Source: CAVURS01 sp963795385 (lineage in GTDB: Bacteria > Actinomycetota > Actinomycetes > Actinomycetales > CAVURS01). From it: 64,000 bases of DNA. Made by a program: the position numbers and the translations under genes. Where the stretch lies: assembly GCA_963795385.1 (NCBI GenBank), contig CAWCHK010000002.1, positions 416,792 to 480,791 on the forward strand. The letters run 5' to 3'. The notes beneath the pieces were generated by a model. The model worked only from the letters and a program-made list of their open reading frames with translations. It was not told the DNA's origin and ran no database searches. Each line of letters opens with the position of its first letter. Position 1 is the stretch's first letter. Shown piece by piece: positions 50,833 to 59,021 of the stretch.

Positions 50833-51920
50833 CGGCCCCGTTCGGCTCGACGACGACGACGGCGTACCGGCCTCCGCGCAGCGGTCCCGGCGGGGTGGTC
50901 GTCATCTGCGCCTTCGCCGCCGTGCTCTGCGGTGCCGTGATCGGCATCGTCAAGGCGCCGTACGCGATCCTGGCGCCGGGCCCGGCCACCAACACCCTCG
51001 GCACGATGCAGGGCCAGCCGCTGATCCAGATCAGCGGGCATCCGACGTACCCGGCGAAGGGCGCGCTCGACTTCACCACGGTGAGCATCTACGGCGGCCC
51101 GGGAGCGCACGTGAACCTCTTCACCGAGCTGCAGGGGTGGTTCTCCCGCAGCGACTCGGTGATCCCGGAGGAGCAGGAGTTCCCGAAGGGTCAGACCAGC
51201 CAGCAGATCGACGAGCAGAACGCCCAGGACATGACGACGTCCCAGGAGGACGCGGCGGCGGCCGCGCTGCGCGAGCTGGGGATCACGGTGCCCGAGACGA
51301 TAACGGTCACCGACGTCACGGCGACGGCGCCGGCGGCCAAGGTGCTGCGCAAGGGCGACATCGTGACCAGCATCGACGGCACCCGGTTGACGACCAACGA
51401 CCAGCTGCACAGTGCGATCGAGCAGCACCGGCCGGGCGACGTGCTGCGGGTCGGGCTGCTGCGCAACGGCAAGGCCCTGACCGTCTCGGCGAAGACGACC
51501 AAGGACGGCGACCGCACGCTGCTCGGCATCACACCGGGGATCACTTACAAGATGCCGTTCACCGTCAAGATCGACACCCATGACGTCGGCGGGCCGTCGG
51601 CGGGGACGATGTTCGCGCTCGGTGTCTACGACAGCCTGACGCCGGGCAGCCTGACCGGGGGCAAGCGGATCGCCGGCACCGGGACGATCGACCCCACGAC
51701 CGGCGCGGTCGGCGAGATCGGCGGCATCGCTCAGAAGATGGTCGGCGCGAGAAGGGTTGGGGCGCAGTGGTTCCTGGCGCCGGCGAGCAACTGCGCGGAC
51801 GTCAAGGGCCACGTTCCGGACGGGATGCGGGTCGTGAAGATCGCGACCCTGCACGAGGCCCGGACCGACGTCGAGGCGATCGCGGCCGGCCGGACGTCGT
51901 CGCTGCCCGGCTGCGGCTAG
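50829..51920 (+). CDS. PDZ-domain Lon-type (S16) membrane protease
   Basis: 363 residues from a GTG overlapping the moaE stop. An N-terminal helix (GVVVICAFAAVLCGAVIGIV) anchors it; residues about 135-220 form a PDZ domain (APAAKVLRKGDIVTSIDGT). The C-terminal Lon domain has GGPSAGTMFALGVYDSL with the catalytic Ser and IGGIAQKMVGARRVGA with the catalytic Lys. YlbL/SdrC-like family, conserved next to UPF0182 (Rv3194c, Rv3193c). Substrates unknown. Confidence 0.92.
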   Translation: MTAPFGSTTTTAYRPPRSGPGGVVVICAFAAVLCGAVIGIVKAPYAILAPGPATNTLGTMQGQPLIQISGHPTYPAKGALDFTTVSIYGGPGAHVNLFTELQGWFSRSDSVIPEEQEFPKGQTSQQIDEQNAQDMTTSQEDAAAAALRELGITVPETITVTDVTATAPAAKVLRKGDIVTSIDGTRLTTNDQLHSAIEQHRPGDVLRVGLLRNGKALTVSAKTTKDGDRTLLGITPGITYKMPFTVKIDTHDVGGPSAGTMFALGVYDSLTPGSLTGGKRIAGTGTIDPTTGAVGEIGGIAQKMVGARRVGAQWFLAPASNCADVKGHVPDGMRVVKIATLHEARTDVEAIAAGRTSSLPGCG

Positions 51921-51968
51921 CTCGGCTGCGGCTGGGTCGGCTGCGGCTGGGTCGCTGCGGCTGGGTCC
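51908..51968. repeat. tandem 13-15 bp repeat at convergent gene ends
   Basis: Four imperfect copies of GGCTGCGGCTGGGTC run from the last codons of the protease gene to the stop of the PPA1309 gene. The first copy encodes the Cys-Gly end of the protease. Confidence 0.8.
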
Positions 51969-52606
51969 TAGTCACTGAAGGTCGCCAGGAGGGCGTGGAC
52001 CAGGCCGGGCACCAGGTCGGGAGCCACGGCCACTGCCGCGTCCTCGTCGTGCAGCCGCTGGCGTAGGGCGCACATCGCGGTGCCGTCCCGCAGGACGCCG
52101 ACGACGAGCCGCACGTCGCGGCGGTCGGCGTGGGCCGCCAGGTGCTCGATGGCCTGCTCCGGGTCGACCGGGAGGTCGCGCTCGGCCTCCGGCGGCACCA
52201 CGACCCGCTCCAGCGAGATCGCTGCGCCGTCGACCTCCGGCGGCCAGGCCAGCGTCCCGAGCATCGACTCGACCGAGGACGTCGGCGCCAGCCCGTCCTG
52301 CTCGACCGCGGTCAGGTGTCCGGGCTCGGGGTCGCCGAGCTGGGCCGCCAGCCCGGGCTCCCGCGCGATCAGGTCGGCGGTGCGGACCAGGGCGAACAGC
52401 CGCGGCGGCTGGTCCCAGCCGAAGCCCGCGACGTGCCGCTCGGCCTCGACCACCGCCGCCCGCAAGCCGGCCGCGACCGGGCCGCCGGGCCCACCCGGGT
52501 CGCTCACCCCGGCCGTCCCGCCGACGGCCTCCGGCTCCGTCTCCGGGTGCCTCTCCGGGTCTGTCCCTGTGCCTGTCTCTGGGCCTGCCTCTGGACCGGT
52601 CGCCAT
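51968..52606 (-). CDS. PPA1309-family protein
   Basis: 212 residues. The first 45 residues are a Glu/Thr/Pro/Gly-rich variable tail with several GTxTDPExxPETEPE-like repeats. The conserved part runs from VVEAERHVAGFGWDQPPRLFALVRTADLI through HLTAVEQDGLAP and SLERVVVPPEAERDLP to VRLVVGVLRDGTAMCALRQR. The family is actinobacterial and of unknown function, and is found opposite UPF0182 and the PDZ protease as here. Confidence 0.88.
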   Translation of the reverse strand: MATGPEAGPETGTGTDPERHPETEPEAVGGTAGVSDPGGPGGPVAAGLRAAVVEAERHVAGFGWDQPPRLFALVRTADLIAREPGLAAQLGDPEPGHLTAVEQDGLAPTSSVESMLGTLAWPPEVDGAAISLERVVVPPEAERDLPVDPEQAIEHLAAHADRRDVRLVVGVLRDGTAMCALRQRLHDEDAAVAVAPDLVPGLVHALLATFSD

Positions 52607-52716
52607 GCCGACATGGTGCCCGACCTGTTACCGAACGCGGGAACCTCAGGTCGAGTAGGTAAGTTGCCCACAGGACGGGTGCCGACGATGGCTGCCCGCG
52701 TGCGTCAGGAGAGCGT

Positions 52717-55700
52717 GTGGGACCCGATCCGTCGTTCGAAGGACCAGCGCGTCCTGGACGACCCGGCCCTCCCGGGCGGCCCGTCATGGTCCGCCGCCGG
52801 CGGGGGGCGCTCATCCCGACCCTGCTGATCCTGGTCGCCCTGATCATCCTGGTCCTGATCGGCGCGCAGTTCTGGACCGACCTGCTGTGGTACCAGTCCG
52901 TCGGCTTCGGCCACGTCTTCACGACCGAGCTCTTCGCCAAGATCCTGCTCTTCGTCCTCGGCGGGCTGATCTCCGGCGGAGCGGTGTTCTCCAGCCTGAT
53001 CATCGCGTTCCGCACCCGGCCGGTGTACGCGCCGGTGTCGCCGGAGCAGGCCAGCCTGGACCGTTACCGCGAGCAGATCGAGCCGCTGCGCAAGATCGGG
53101 ACGATCGTCGTCCCCGTCGCCGTGGGCCTGCTCTCCGGCGGTGCGGCCGCCGGCCAGTGGAAGACCTACCTGCTGTGGCGGCACCGGGTGCCGTTCCACA
53201 CCAAGGACCCGCAGTTCCACCTCGACGCCGGCTTCTACGTCTTCACCCTGCCGTGGCTGCGCTTCCTCCTGGGCTTCCTGATGACGGTGATCATCGTCTC
53301 CGGGATCGCTGCTGCCGCAACGCATTACCTCTACGGCGGCCTCCGCGTGCAGGGTGGCTCCGGCCGCACGACGACGTCGGCCCGGGTCCACCTCTCGGTG
53401 ATCCTCGGCATCCTCGTCCTCCTGCGGGCCGGCAACTACTGGCTGGAGCGCTACGAGCTGGTGACCAAGAGCTCGTCCAGCCTCGGCATCAACGGCCTGA
53501 CCTACGCGGACGCGCATGCCCTGCTGCCGGCGAAGGCCGTGCTGGCCGCGGCCTCGGTGATCTGTGCCGCGCTGTTCTTCGCCACGATCTGGACCGGCTC
53601 GTGGCGGCTCCCGGGGGTCGGCGTCGCGCTGCTCCTGGTGACGGCCATCGTCATCGGGCTGATCTACCCGGCCCTGGTGCAGAACCTCAAGGTCCGGCCC
53701 AGCGCCCAGACCCTGGAGCGGCCGTACATCTCGCGCAACATCGAGGCCACGCGGACGGCGTACGGGCTGACTGCCGTGCAGACGCAGGCCTACAACGCCG
53801 AGACGACGGCGACCTCGGGCCAGCTGCGCAACGACGCCGAGACGATCCCCGGCATCCGGCTGCTGGACCCGGCGCGGGTCTCGGACACGTTCCGCCAGCT
53901 GGAGCAGGTGCGGCAGTACTACGCCTTCCCCGACTCCCTGGACGTCGACCACTACACGCTGAACGGCAAGAGCGCCGACACCGTCATCGCGGTCCGGGAG
54001 CTGAACCTCGACGGCATCAGCGCCGGGCAGCGGAACTGGCTGAACGACCACACGATCTACACCCACGGCTTCGGCGTCGTCTCGGCGTACGGCAACCAGC
54101 GCACCGACGATGGCAAGCCGGTCTTCTCCGAGGGCAACATCCCGCCGACCGGTGCGCTGACCATCACGCAGCCGCGGATCTACTTCGGCGAGCAGTCCCC
54201 GGACTTCTCCATCGTCGGCGCGCCCACCGGTGCGACCCCGCGCGAGCTGGACTACCCGAACGCCAGCAGCTCGGGCCAGCAGAACACGACGTACACCGGT
54301 GACGGCGGCGTCAAGATCGGGTCGTTCGCCCGGCGGCTGGCCTATGCGATCAAGTACAAGGACGAGAACTTCCTGCTCTCCAACGCGATCAACAAGGACA
54401 GCGAGATCCTCTACGACCGCACGCCGCGCGAGCGGGTGCAGAAGGCCGCGCCGTGGTTGACCCTGGACGGCGACCCGTACCCCGCGGTCATCGACGGCAA
54501 GGTCGAGTGGATCGTCGACGGCTACACCACGACGTCGAACTACCCCTACGCCAAGACGACCACGCTGGAGGGCGCGACCTCCGACTCGCTCACCGAGACG
54601 ACCAGCTCGGTGGTGGCCCTGGGCGCGCAGAGCGTGAACTACATGCGCAACTCCGTGAAGGCCACGGTCGACGCCTACACGGGCAAGGTCACGCTCTATG
54701 CGTGGGACGCCACCGACCCGCTGCTGAAGGCGTGGATGGGGGCCTTCCCGGGGTCGGTCAAGCCGCTGTCGGACATCTCCGGTGACCTGATGGCGCACCT
54801 GCGCTACCCCGAGGACCTGTTCAAGGTCCAGCGCAACATGCTGGCGAAGTACCACGTCACCGACCCGGCCGCCTTCTACGGCGGGCAAGGGTTCTGGACC
54901 GTCCCGCCGGACCCGACGGAGACCGACGGCAGCACCCAGCCGCCGTACTACCTGACCCTGAAGATGCCGGGGGCGAACACTGCGGACTTCTCGCTGACGT
55001 CGACGTACATCCCGGCCGGCTCGGGGACGCGGTCGGTGCTCACGGCGTACCTCGCGGCTGATGCCAATGCCGGCAACCAACCGGGGACGGTCGCGGACGG
55101 CTACGGCACGATCCGGATGCTCGAGCTGCCGTCGGACACGGTGGTCTCCGGCCCGGGCCAGGTGCAGAACGCCTTCAACACCAACGCCGCGCAGAACACG
55201 CTGCGGCTGTTGAACACCGGCGGCTCGAAGGTCGAGTCCGGCAACCTGCTGACCCTGCCCGTGGGCGGTGGCCTGCTCTACGTGCAGCCGGTCTTCGTCC
55301 GGGCGACGGGTGAGACGACGTACCCGTTGCTGCGCTACGTCTTCGTCTCGTTCGGCGACAACATCGGCTTCGCCCCGACGCTGGATGCCGCGCTGGACCA
55401 GGTGTTCGGTGGCAACTCGGGCGCGAACGCGGGCGACTCCGGCCAGAACAACGGCACCGGAACCGGGACGGGGACGGGCACGGGGACGGGCACCGGCACC
55501 GGAACGCCGGCGCAGACGGCGCAGCAGGAGCTCGCGTCGGCGCTGCGCGCGGCGAACGCGGCGGTCAAGGCCAGCTCGGACGCCTTGGCCAAGGGCGACT
55601 TCACGGCGTACGGCGCGGCCCAGAAGCAGCTCGCCGACGCGGTCAAGAAGGCCCTGGCGGCGGAGCAGAAGCTGGGCGCGTCGCCGGGCTCGACGGCCAC

Positions 55701-55773
55701 GAGCGGGAGCTCGCCGACCAGCAGCCCGTCGGCCAGCGCGTCGCCGTCGTCGTCCGCGCCGCCGGCGGGGTAG
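52717..55773 (+). CDS. UPF0182 family large membrane protein
   Basis: 1018 residues from GTG with AGGAGAG 3-4 nt upstream. The N-terminal 300 residues have seven membrane helices (ALIPTLLILVALIILVLIGA is the first) with the family motif WTDLLWYQSVGFGHVF. A very large outside domain follows (LNLDGISAGQRNWLNDHTIYTHGFG, AYAIKYKDENFLLSNAI, EWIVDGYTTTSNYPYA). Near residue 915 a Gly-Thr repeat (from GGGACGGGCACGG DNA repeats) leads to an Ala/Lys coiled segment and a Ser/Pro/Ala tail. Conserved in actinobacteria, with unknown role; the length matches the family. Confidence 0.93.
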   Translation: MGPDPSFEGPARPGRPGPPGRPVMVRRRRGALIPTLLILVALIILVLIGAQFWTDLLWYQSVGFGHVFTTELFAKILLFVLGGLISGGAVFSSLIIAFRTRPVYAPVSPEQASLDRYREQIEPLRKIGTIVVPVAVGLLSGGAAAGQWKTYLLWRHRVPFHTKDPQFHLDAGFYVFTLPWLRFLLGFLMTVIIVSGIAAAATHYLYGGLRVQGGSGRTTTSARVHLSVILGILVLLRAGNYWLERYELVTKSSSSLGINGLTYADAHALLPAKAVLAAASVICAALFFATIWTGSWRLPGVGVALLLVTAIVIGLIYPALVQNLKVRPSAQTLERPYISRNIEATRTAYGLTAVQTQAYNAETTATSGQLRNDAETIPGIRLLDPARVSDTFRQLEQVRQYYAFPDSLDVDHYTLNGKSADTVIAVRELNLDGISAGQRNWLNDHTIYTHGFGVVSAYGNQRTDDGKPVFSEGNIPPTGALTITQPRIYFGEQSPDFSIVGAPTGATPRELDYPNASSSGQQNTTYTGDGGVKIGSFARRLAYAIKYKDENFLLSNAINKDSEILYDRTPRERVQKAAPWLTLDGDPYPAVIDGKVEWIVDGYTTTSNYPYAKTTTLEGATSDSLTETTSSVVALGAQSVNYMRNSVKATVDAYTGKVTLYAWDATDPLLKAWMGAFPGSVKPLSDISGDLMAHLRYPEDLFKVQRNMLAKYHVTDPAAFYGGQGFWTVPPDPTETDGSTQPPYYLTLKMPGANTADFSLTSTYIPAGSGTRSVLTAYLAADANAGNQPGTVADGYGTIRMLELPSDTVVSGPGQVQNAFNTNAAQNTLRLLNTGGSKVESGNLLTLPVGGGLLYVQPVFVRATGETTYPLLRYVFVSFGDNIGFAPTLDAALDQVFGGNSGANAGDSGQNNGTGTGTGTGTGTGTGTGTPAQTAQQELASALRAANAAVKASSDALAKGDFTAYGAAQKQLADAVKKALAAEQKLGASPGSTATSGSSPTSSPSASASPSSSAPPAG

Positions 55774-55776
55774 CGG

Positions 55777-55855
55777 GCTGGGCCCAGGCCAGGCCCAGAC
55801 CCAGGCCCCAAGCCCAGGCCAGGCCCAGGCCCAGGCCCAGGCTCAGGCCCAGGTA
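55777..55855. repeat. CAGGCC/CCCAGG hexamer array
   Basis: About eleven imperfect CCCAGG-like units fill the gap between the convergent UPF0182 and NERD genes and enter the last codons of the NERD gene. Simple-sequence expansion; no promoter or hairpin function is evident. Confidence 0.85.
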
Positions 55856-56445
55856 GTGGCGCGGCGGGCGACGTCGTTGATGATGACCACGTCGTCGTCG
55901 GTGAGCCGCGGCGGCAGCGCGCGCAGCCAGGTGCCGAACTGGCGCAGCGAGACCACGGTGATGCCGTCCGGCCGGGCCCGGTGCTTGAGGTCGTGCGAGG
56001 TCACGACGATGACGCCGTTGACGAAGACGGGGAAGCCGGCTGCGAGCGAGAGCAGCCGGCCGGCCTGCTCGGCGTCGTCCAGGGCGTCGGAGAGGTAGGG
56101 CGTGGGCCGGCCGTCGACCCAGACCCCGCGGCTGTCGACGACGACCCGGCGGCCGAGGTGCTGCTTGAGGTTGAGGGTGAAGACGCCACCGGGACCGATG
56201 GCCAAATGGTCGATATGGCCCTCGGTGCTGCCGATGTCGGCGGAGCTGAGATGGTGCCAGCCCTCGACCTCGAGCTTGGCCAACCGGGCGCCGAGGCCGT
56301 CATCGCCGTCGGAGCCTCGTCGCCAGAAGCGCGCGTGAATGTCGTTGCCCCGCAGCCGGTCAGCGATGCCTGAGAACGGCGCGGAGGGAGCGAGTTCGGT
56401 CCATGGGCTCAGCCTCCCAAGGGGACGCCCGGCGGGCTCACTCAT
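55843..56445 (-). CDS. NERD-domain protein 1
   Basis: 200 residues from ATG. The nuclease-related (NERD) domain is seen in EGWHHLSSADIG, HIDHLAIGPGGVFTLNLKQHLG and VVDSRGVWVDGRP, matching the PD-(D/E)XK-like core (E, D, x-x-K). The C-terminal third (FPVFVNGVIVVTS, LRALPPRLTDDDVVIINDVAR) is the same as in the gene at 57276, so the two are paralogues. Soluble; substrate and role unknown. Confidence 0.88.
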   Translation of the reverse strand: MSEPAGRPLGRLSPWTELAPSAPFSGIADRLRGNDIHARFWRRGSDGDDGLGARLAKLEVEGWHHLSSADIGSTEGHIDHLAIGPGGVFTLNLKQHLGRRVVVDSRGVWVDGRPTPYLSDALDDAEQAGRLLSLAAGFPVFVNGVIVVTSHDLKHRARPDGITVVSLRQFGTWLRALPPRLTDDDVVIINDVARRATTWA

Positions 56446-56502
56446 AGTAACCGTGTCGTCGCTTCACTTGGAGTGCTTGAACCCGTTGGGGCAGAACGGC
56501 TT

Positions 56503-57075
56503 TCAAACCGCCCAATACGGGTCACGCCCGAGCATTGCGACGAGTTGGTCATGGGCGTACTCCGAGTCGGTGTCGACCGGACCGTTGAAAGCGGCAGATG
56601 CGCTGTAGTCGCTCGGATGGTTCTTGACGTGGTCCAACACGTGCATGACGACGGCGCCGTCCAGGGCCTCACCGACCCCGGCGCCGCGCTGGAGGTCCCA
56701 GCGGTGGACGGCGAGGTCGGTCAGGACCTGCTCCGCGTAGTCGCCGGCCCGGACCCGGCCGGTGGAGAGATGCACGCGCGCGTCGAGGTCGGCCAGCACC
56801 CAGGCCTGGCGGGACGTCGACGCGGCGGCCTTCCAGGCCCCGATGGGGTCCGAGCCCAGGACGTCGCCGTCGTACGCCGTACCGACCTCCTCGACCCGCT
56901 CGCCGGCCAGGAGCCGGGGAACCCAGAGGTGCTCGCTGGTCACATGGTTGACCAGGTCGCGGACGGTCCAGTCCTCGCACGGCGTCGGGTTGTCCCAGGC
57001 GTCGTCGGGGACGTGGATGACCGTGGCGGTGAAGGCGATCAGGGCGGAGGCGATCAACTCGCGGACGTCGGTCAT
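56503..57075 (-). CDS. TIGR03086/MDMPI-fold metal-binding protein
   Basis: 190 residues. PTPCEDWTVRDLVNHVTSEHLWVPRLL is the hallmark start (metal His), and DLAVHRWDLQRGAG contains the H-x-W-D metal site. The C-terminus carries DHVKNHPSDYSAS. Such proteins are four-helix bundles of the DinB superfamily, some mycothiol-dependent. It lies between two NERD paralogues. Confidence 0.88.
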   Translation of the reverse strand: MTDVRELIASALIAFTATVIHVPDDAWDNPTPCEDWTVRDLVNHVTSEHLWVPRLLAGERVEEVGTAYDGDVLGSDPIGAWKAAASTSRQAWVLADLDARVHLSTGRVRAGDYAEQVLTDLAVHRWDLQRGAGVGEALDGAVVMHVLDHVKNHPSDYSASAAFNGPVDTDSEYAHDQLVAMLGRDPYWAV

Positions 57076-57150
57076 ACGACTGGTCTAGCGGCTGCGGCTG
57101 CGTCGCGCGCGTCGAGCCCGCTCCGCTCTCGTGCGTCCGCCGCGATCTCC

Positions 57151-57254
57151 TGTCAGCACCTCATGCGGGTCAAGGGTCACCTCGTGCTGACAACTCCGGG
57201 GCCGGGGCCCTGTGTCAGCACCTCGTGCGGGTCAAGGGTCACCTGGTGCTGACA
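57151..57254. repeat. palindromic 42-bp repeat, copies 1 and 2
   Basis: Copies at 57151-57192 and 57213-57254, each starting TGTCAGCACC and ending GTGCTGACA (9-10 bp perfect arms), with the middle CGGGTCAAGGGTCACC conserved. They are 62 bp apart, with a 20-bp GC-rich spacer. Copy 2 ends 21 bp before the stop of the second NERD gene, so the pair lies just downstream of that gene on its own strand. Confidence 0.9.
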
Positions 57255-57275
57255 AGTCGCAGGGGCGTGAGCGGT

Positions 57276-57935
57276 TCAGCGCCAGGTGGTCGAGATCCGC
57301 GCGACGTCGAAGATCTGCTCGACGGTGTCCGGCGTGAGCTGGGCCGGCTGTCGCTTGAGCCATCCAGCGAGGTCTCGACGACCCACGACCTTGACCGGCT
57401 CGGGGTGACCCCGATGGGTGAGCTCGTCCGCGAGGACCACGACCACTGCGACCGCAAGGACCGGCCGGCCGGCCGCTGCCGTGAGAAGCCGGCTGGCCCG
57501 CTCGGCCTCGTGCGTCGAGTTCCGGACGTACGGCACGCGCTGGCCGCTGACCCGGACGCCGTTGCGGTTGACGTAGACCCGCTTGCCCAGGTGGTTCTTG
57601 GTGTTCAGGGTGAAGACGCCGCCGGAGCCGATCGCCACGTGGTCGATGTCGGAGGCACCCTTGCCGACGGGCACCGAGTGCAGGAACCGCCAGCCCTGCC
57701 GCTCGAGCTTGCTCAACCGGGCGGCGACGGCTTCCTCGCCCTCGGCGCCGCGACGCCAGGCCCGCTCGTCCGTGTGCTTGTCGACGAGGCGAGCCAGAGC
57801 GAAGCGGAGCCGTGAGCTCTCCTTGGCCGCGATGAGCTCCTCGCGGGCCCTGGCCCGGGCCGCCTCGCCGCCGCGGTTGCCGGCCAGGTCCGTGCCGTTG
57901 GTGGTGGCCAATTGCTCTTGAGGGCTGCCCGTCAT
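57276..57935 (-). CDS. NERD-domain protein 2
   Basis: 219 residues from ATG. A charged helix (ARAREELIAAKESSRLRFAL) precedes the NERD domain: RQGWRFLHSVPVGKGASDIDHVAIG, GGVFTLNTKNHLGKRVYV (catalytic-type x-T-K), then VAVVVVLADELTH and AQLTPDTVEQIFDVARISTTW. Close paralogue of the protein at 55843, likely a local duplication. It is bracketed on both sides by pairs of the 42-bp palindromic repeat. Confidence 0.9.
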   Translation of the reverse strand: MTGSPQEQLATTNGTDLAGNRGGEAARARAREELIAAKESSRLRFALARLVDKHTDERAWRRGAEGEEAVAARLSKLERQGWRFLHSVPVGKGASDIDHVAIGSGGVFTLNTKNHLGKRVYVNRNGVRVSGQRVPYVRNSTHEAERASRLLTAAAGRPVLAVAVVVVLADELTHRGHPEPVKVVGRRDLAGWLKRQPAQLTPDTVEQIFDVARISTTWR

Positions 57936-57998
57936 GTCCCGGATGTCGACCTCCGGGGCGCCGGACTTGAGGTCCCGTCCGCGGACCTACGCCGCTCG

Positions 57999-58102
57999 TG
58001 TCAGCACCTCATGCGGGTCAAGGGTCACCAGGTGCTGACAAGTCCCGGCGGCCCGCGCTGTGTCAGCACCTCATGCGGGTCAAGGGTCACCAGGTGCTGA
58101 CA
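57999..58102. repeat. palindromic 42-bp repeat, copies 3 and 4
   Basis: Copies at 57999-58040 and 58061-58102, identical to each other and differing from copies 1 and 2 at a few middle bases. Period 62 bp again; the spacer begins AGTCCCGG and ends GCGCTG, resembling the first spacer (ends GCCCTG). Copy 4 ends 27 bp before the DoxX stop codon on the minus strand. Confidence 0.9.
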
Positions 58103-58129
58103 AGTCCCAGGGGCGGGGATGCGTCGGGC

Positions 58130-58501
58130 TCAGCCGTGGGCGAAGCGGCCGATGGCGACGTACAGGAGGGCAAGGATCAGGGGCACGTTGATCAGCAGCA
58201 TCCGGGTCTCGCCCCGCCGCAGGTGTACGACGATCGCGCCGACCTGCAGGAGCACCAGGCAGCAGGCGGCGATCGGCGTGAGGATCTCGGCCCGGCCGGT
58301 GGCCTGGGGCAGGATCAGCCCGAAGACACCGAGCAGCTCGAGCGCCCCGATCCGCTTGATCGATGCCTCCGAGAAGTCCTCGGCCCAGCCCAGGTTGTCC
58401 TGCTTGAGCAGGTCCTCCTTGGACTGCCCGAGCTTGGACATCGCGGCGGCGAAGGAGATGGCGGCCGCGACGGCGGCGACGACCCAGAGGGCGGCGTTCA
58501 C
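58130..58501 (-). CDS. DoxX-family membrane protein
   Basis: 123 residues from the GTG at 58501. Four membrane helices: ALWVVAAVAAAISFAAAMSKL, IGALELLGVFGLILP, LTPIAACCLVLLQVGAIVVHL and MLLINVPLILALLYVAIG. The ALELLGVFGLILPQ segment is the DoxX signature. On the minus strand TACCTT (58513-58508) ends 6 nt before the start, a leaderless arrangement. Function unknown; related proteins are linked to oxidative stress. Confidence 0.88.
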   Translation of the reverse strand: MNAALWVVAAVAAAISFAAAMSKLGQSKEDLLKQDNLGWAEDFSEASIKRIGALELLGVFGLILPQATGRAEILTPIAACCLVLLQVGAIVVHLRRGETRMLLINVPLILALLYVAIGRFAHG

Positions 58502-58507
58502 AGGGGC

Positions 58508-58513
58508 AAGGTA
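58508..58513 (-). promoter_or_regulatory. -10 box for a leaderless DoxX gene
   Basis: TACCTT on the minus strand, 6 nt from the GTG at 58501. Confidence 0.5.
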
Positions 58514-58752
58514 GCCCGCACCCGCCCGCCCTCGGGCCTCGGTCCGGCCTCCAGCGTGCCGGCCCCGTGCTCGCACCTCTCCCGTATCGACGACAGTCCG
58601 ACCCCCACGCGCCACGGCCCCACCGGCCTCGTTCGGCTCGGGCCGGGGCTGGGGCTGGCGCGGCGGGCTGACGGCCTGAGGGATTTGCTCGGACCGGACT
58701 CCGGCACGTAACCTGACGGAGTCCGGTCGGCGCCAGCCTCCGGATCACCCGA

Positions 58753-58826
58753 CGCGGGGTGGAGCAGCTCGGTAGCTCGCTGGGCTCATAACCCAGAGGT
58801 CGCAGGTTCAAATCCTGCCCCCGCTA
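58753..58826 (+). tRNA. initiator tRNA-fMet (anticodon CAT)
   Basis: 74 nt. Acceptor CGCGGGG pairs with CCCCGCT except at position 1 (C opposite T), the unpaired first position typical of initiator tRNA. The D arm contains AGCTCGGTAGCTC. The anticodon arm CTGGG-CTCATAA-CCCAG has the three G-C pairs that mark initiators (CAT at 58787-58789). The T arm is GCAGG-TTCAAAT-CCTGC, and the discriminator is A. CCA is not encoded. Confidence 0.95.
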
Positions 58827-58846
58827 CGACGCATTTCCGCAGGTCA

Positions 58847-58880
58847 GAGGCCCTCTCGCCGGTTCCGGCAAGAGGGCCTC
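58847..58880 (+). terminator. tRNA terminator hairpin
   Basis: GAGGCCCTCT (58847-58856) pairs perfectly with AGAGGGCCTC (58871-58880), and the loop itself contains GCCGG/CCGGC. It begins 20 nt after the tRNA. The sequence that follows holds GGTGGCAGCAGGGTGGCA, a short direct repeat. Confidence 0.75.
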
Positions 58881-59021
58881 AATCTGTCCAGGGTGGCAGC
58901 AGGGTGGCAAAGGTCGCGGCCGGAGTGTCAGGGCCCGACCCTCCCAAACGTGACGAATGCCTCCCTAGGCTCCGCGTGTCCCCGCCGACAGCCTCAGGTA
59001 GCACGTGATCGGCTTCGGTCC

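Noticed and set aside
57151..58102. CRISPR-like array (42-nt repeats, 20-nt spacers)
   Set aside because: Only two units at each site, spacers share their ends and are not unique sequence, and no cas genes are present.
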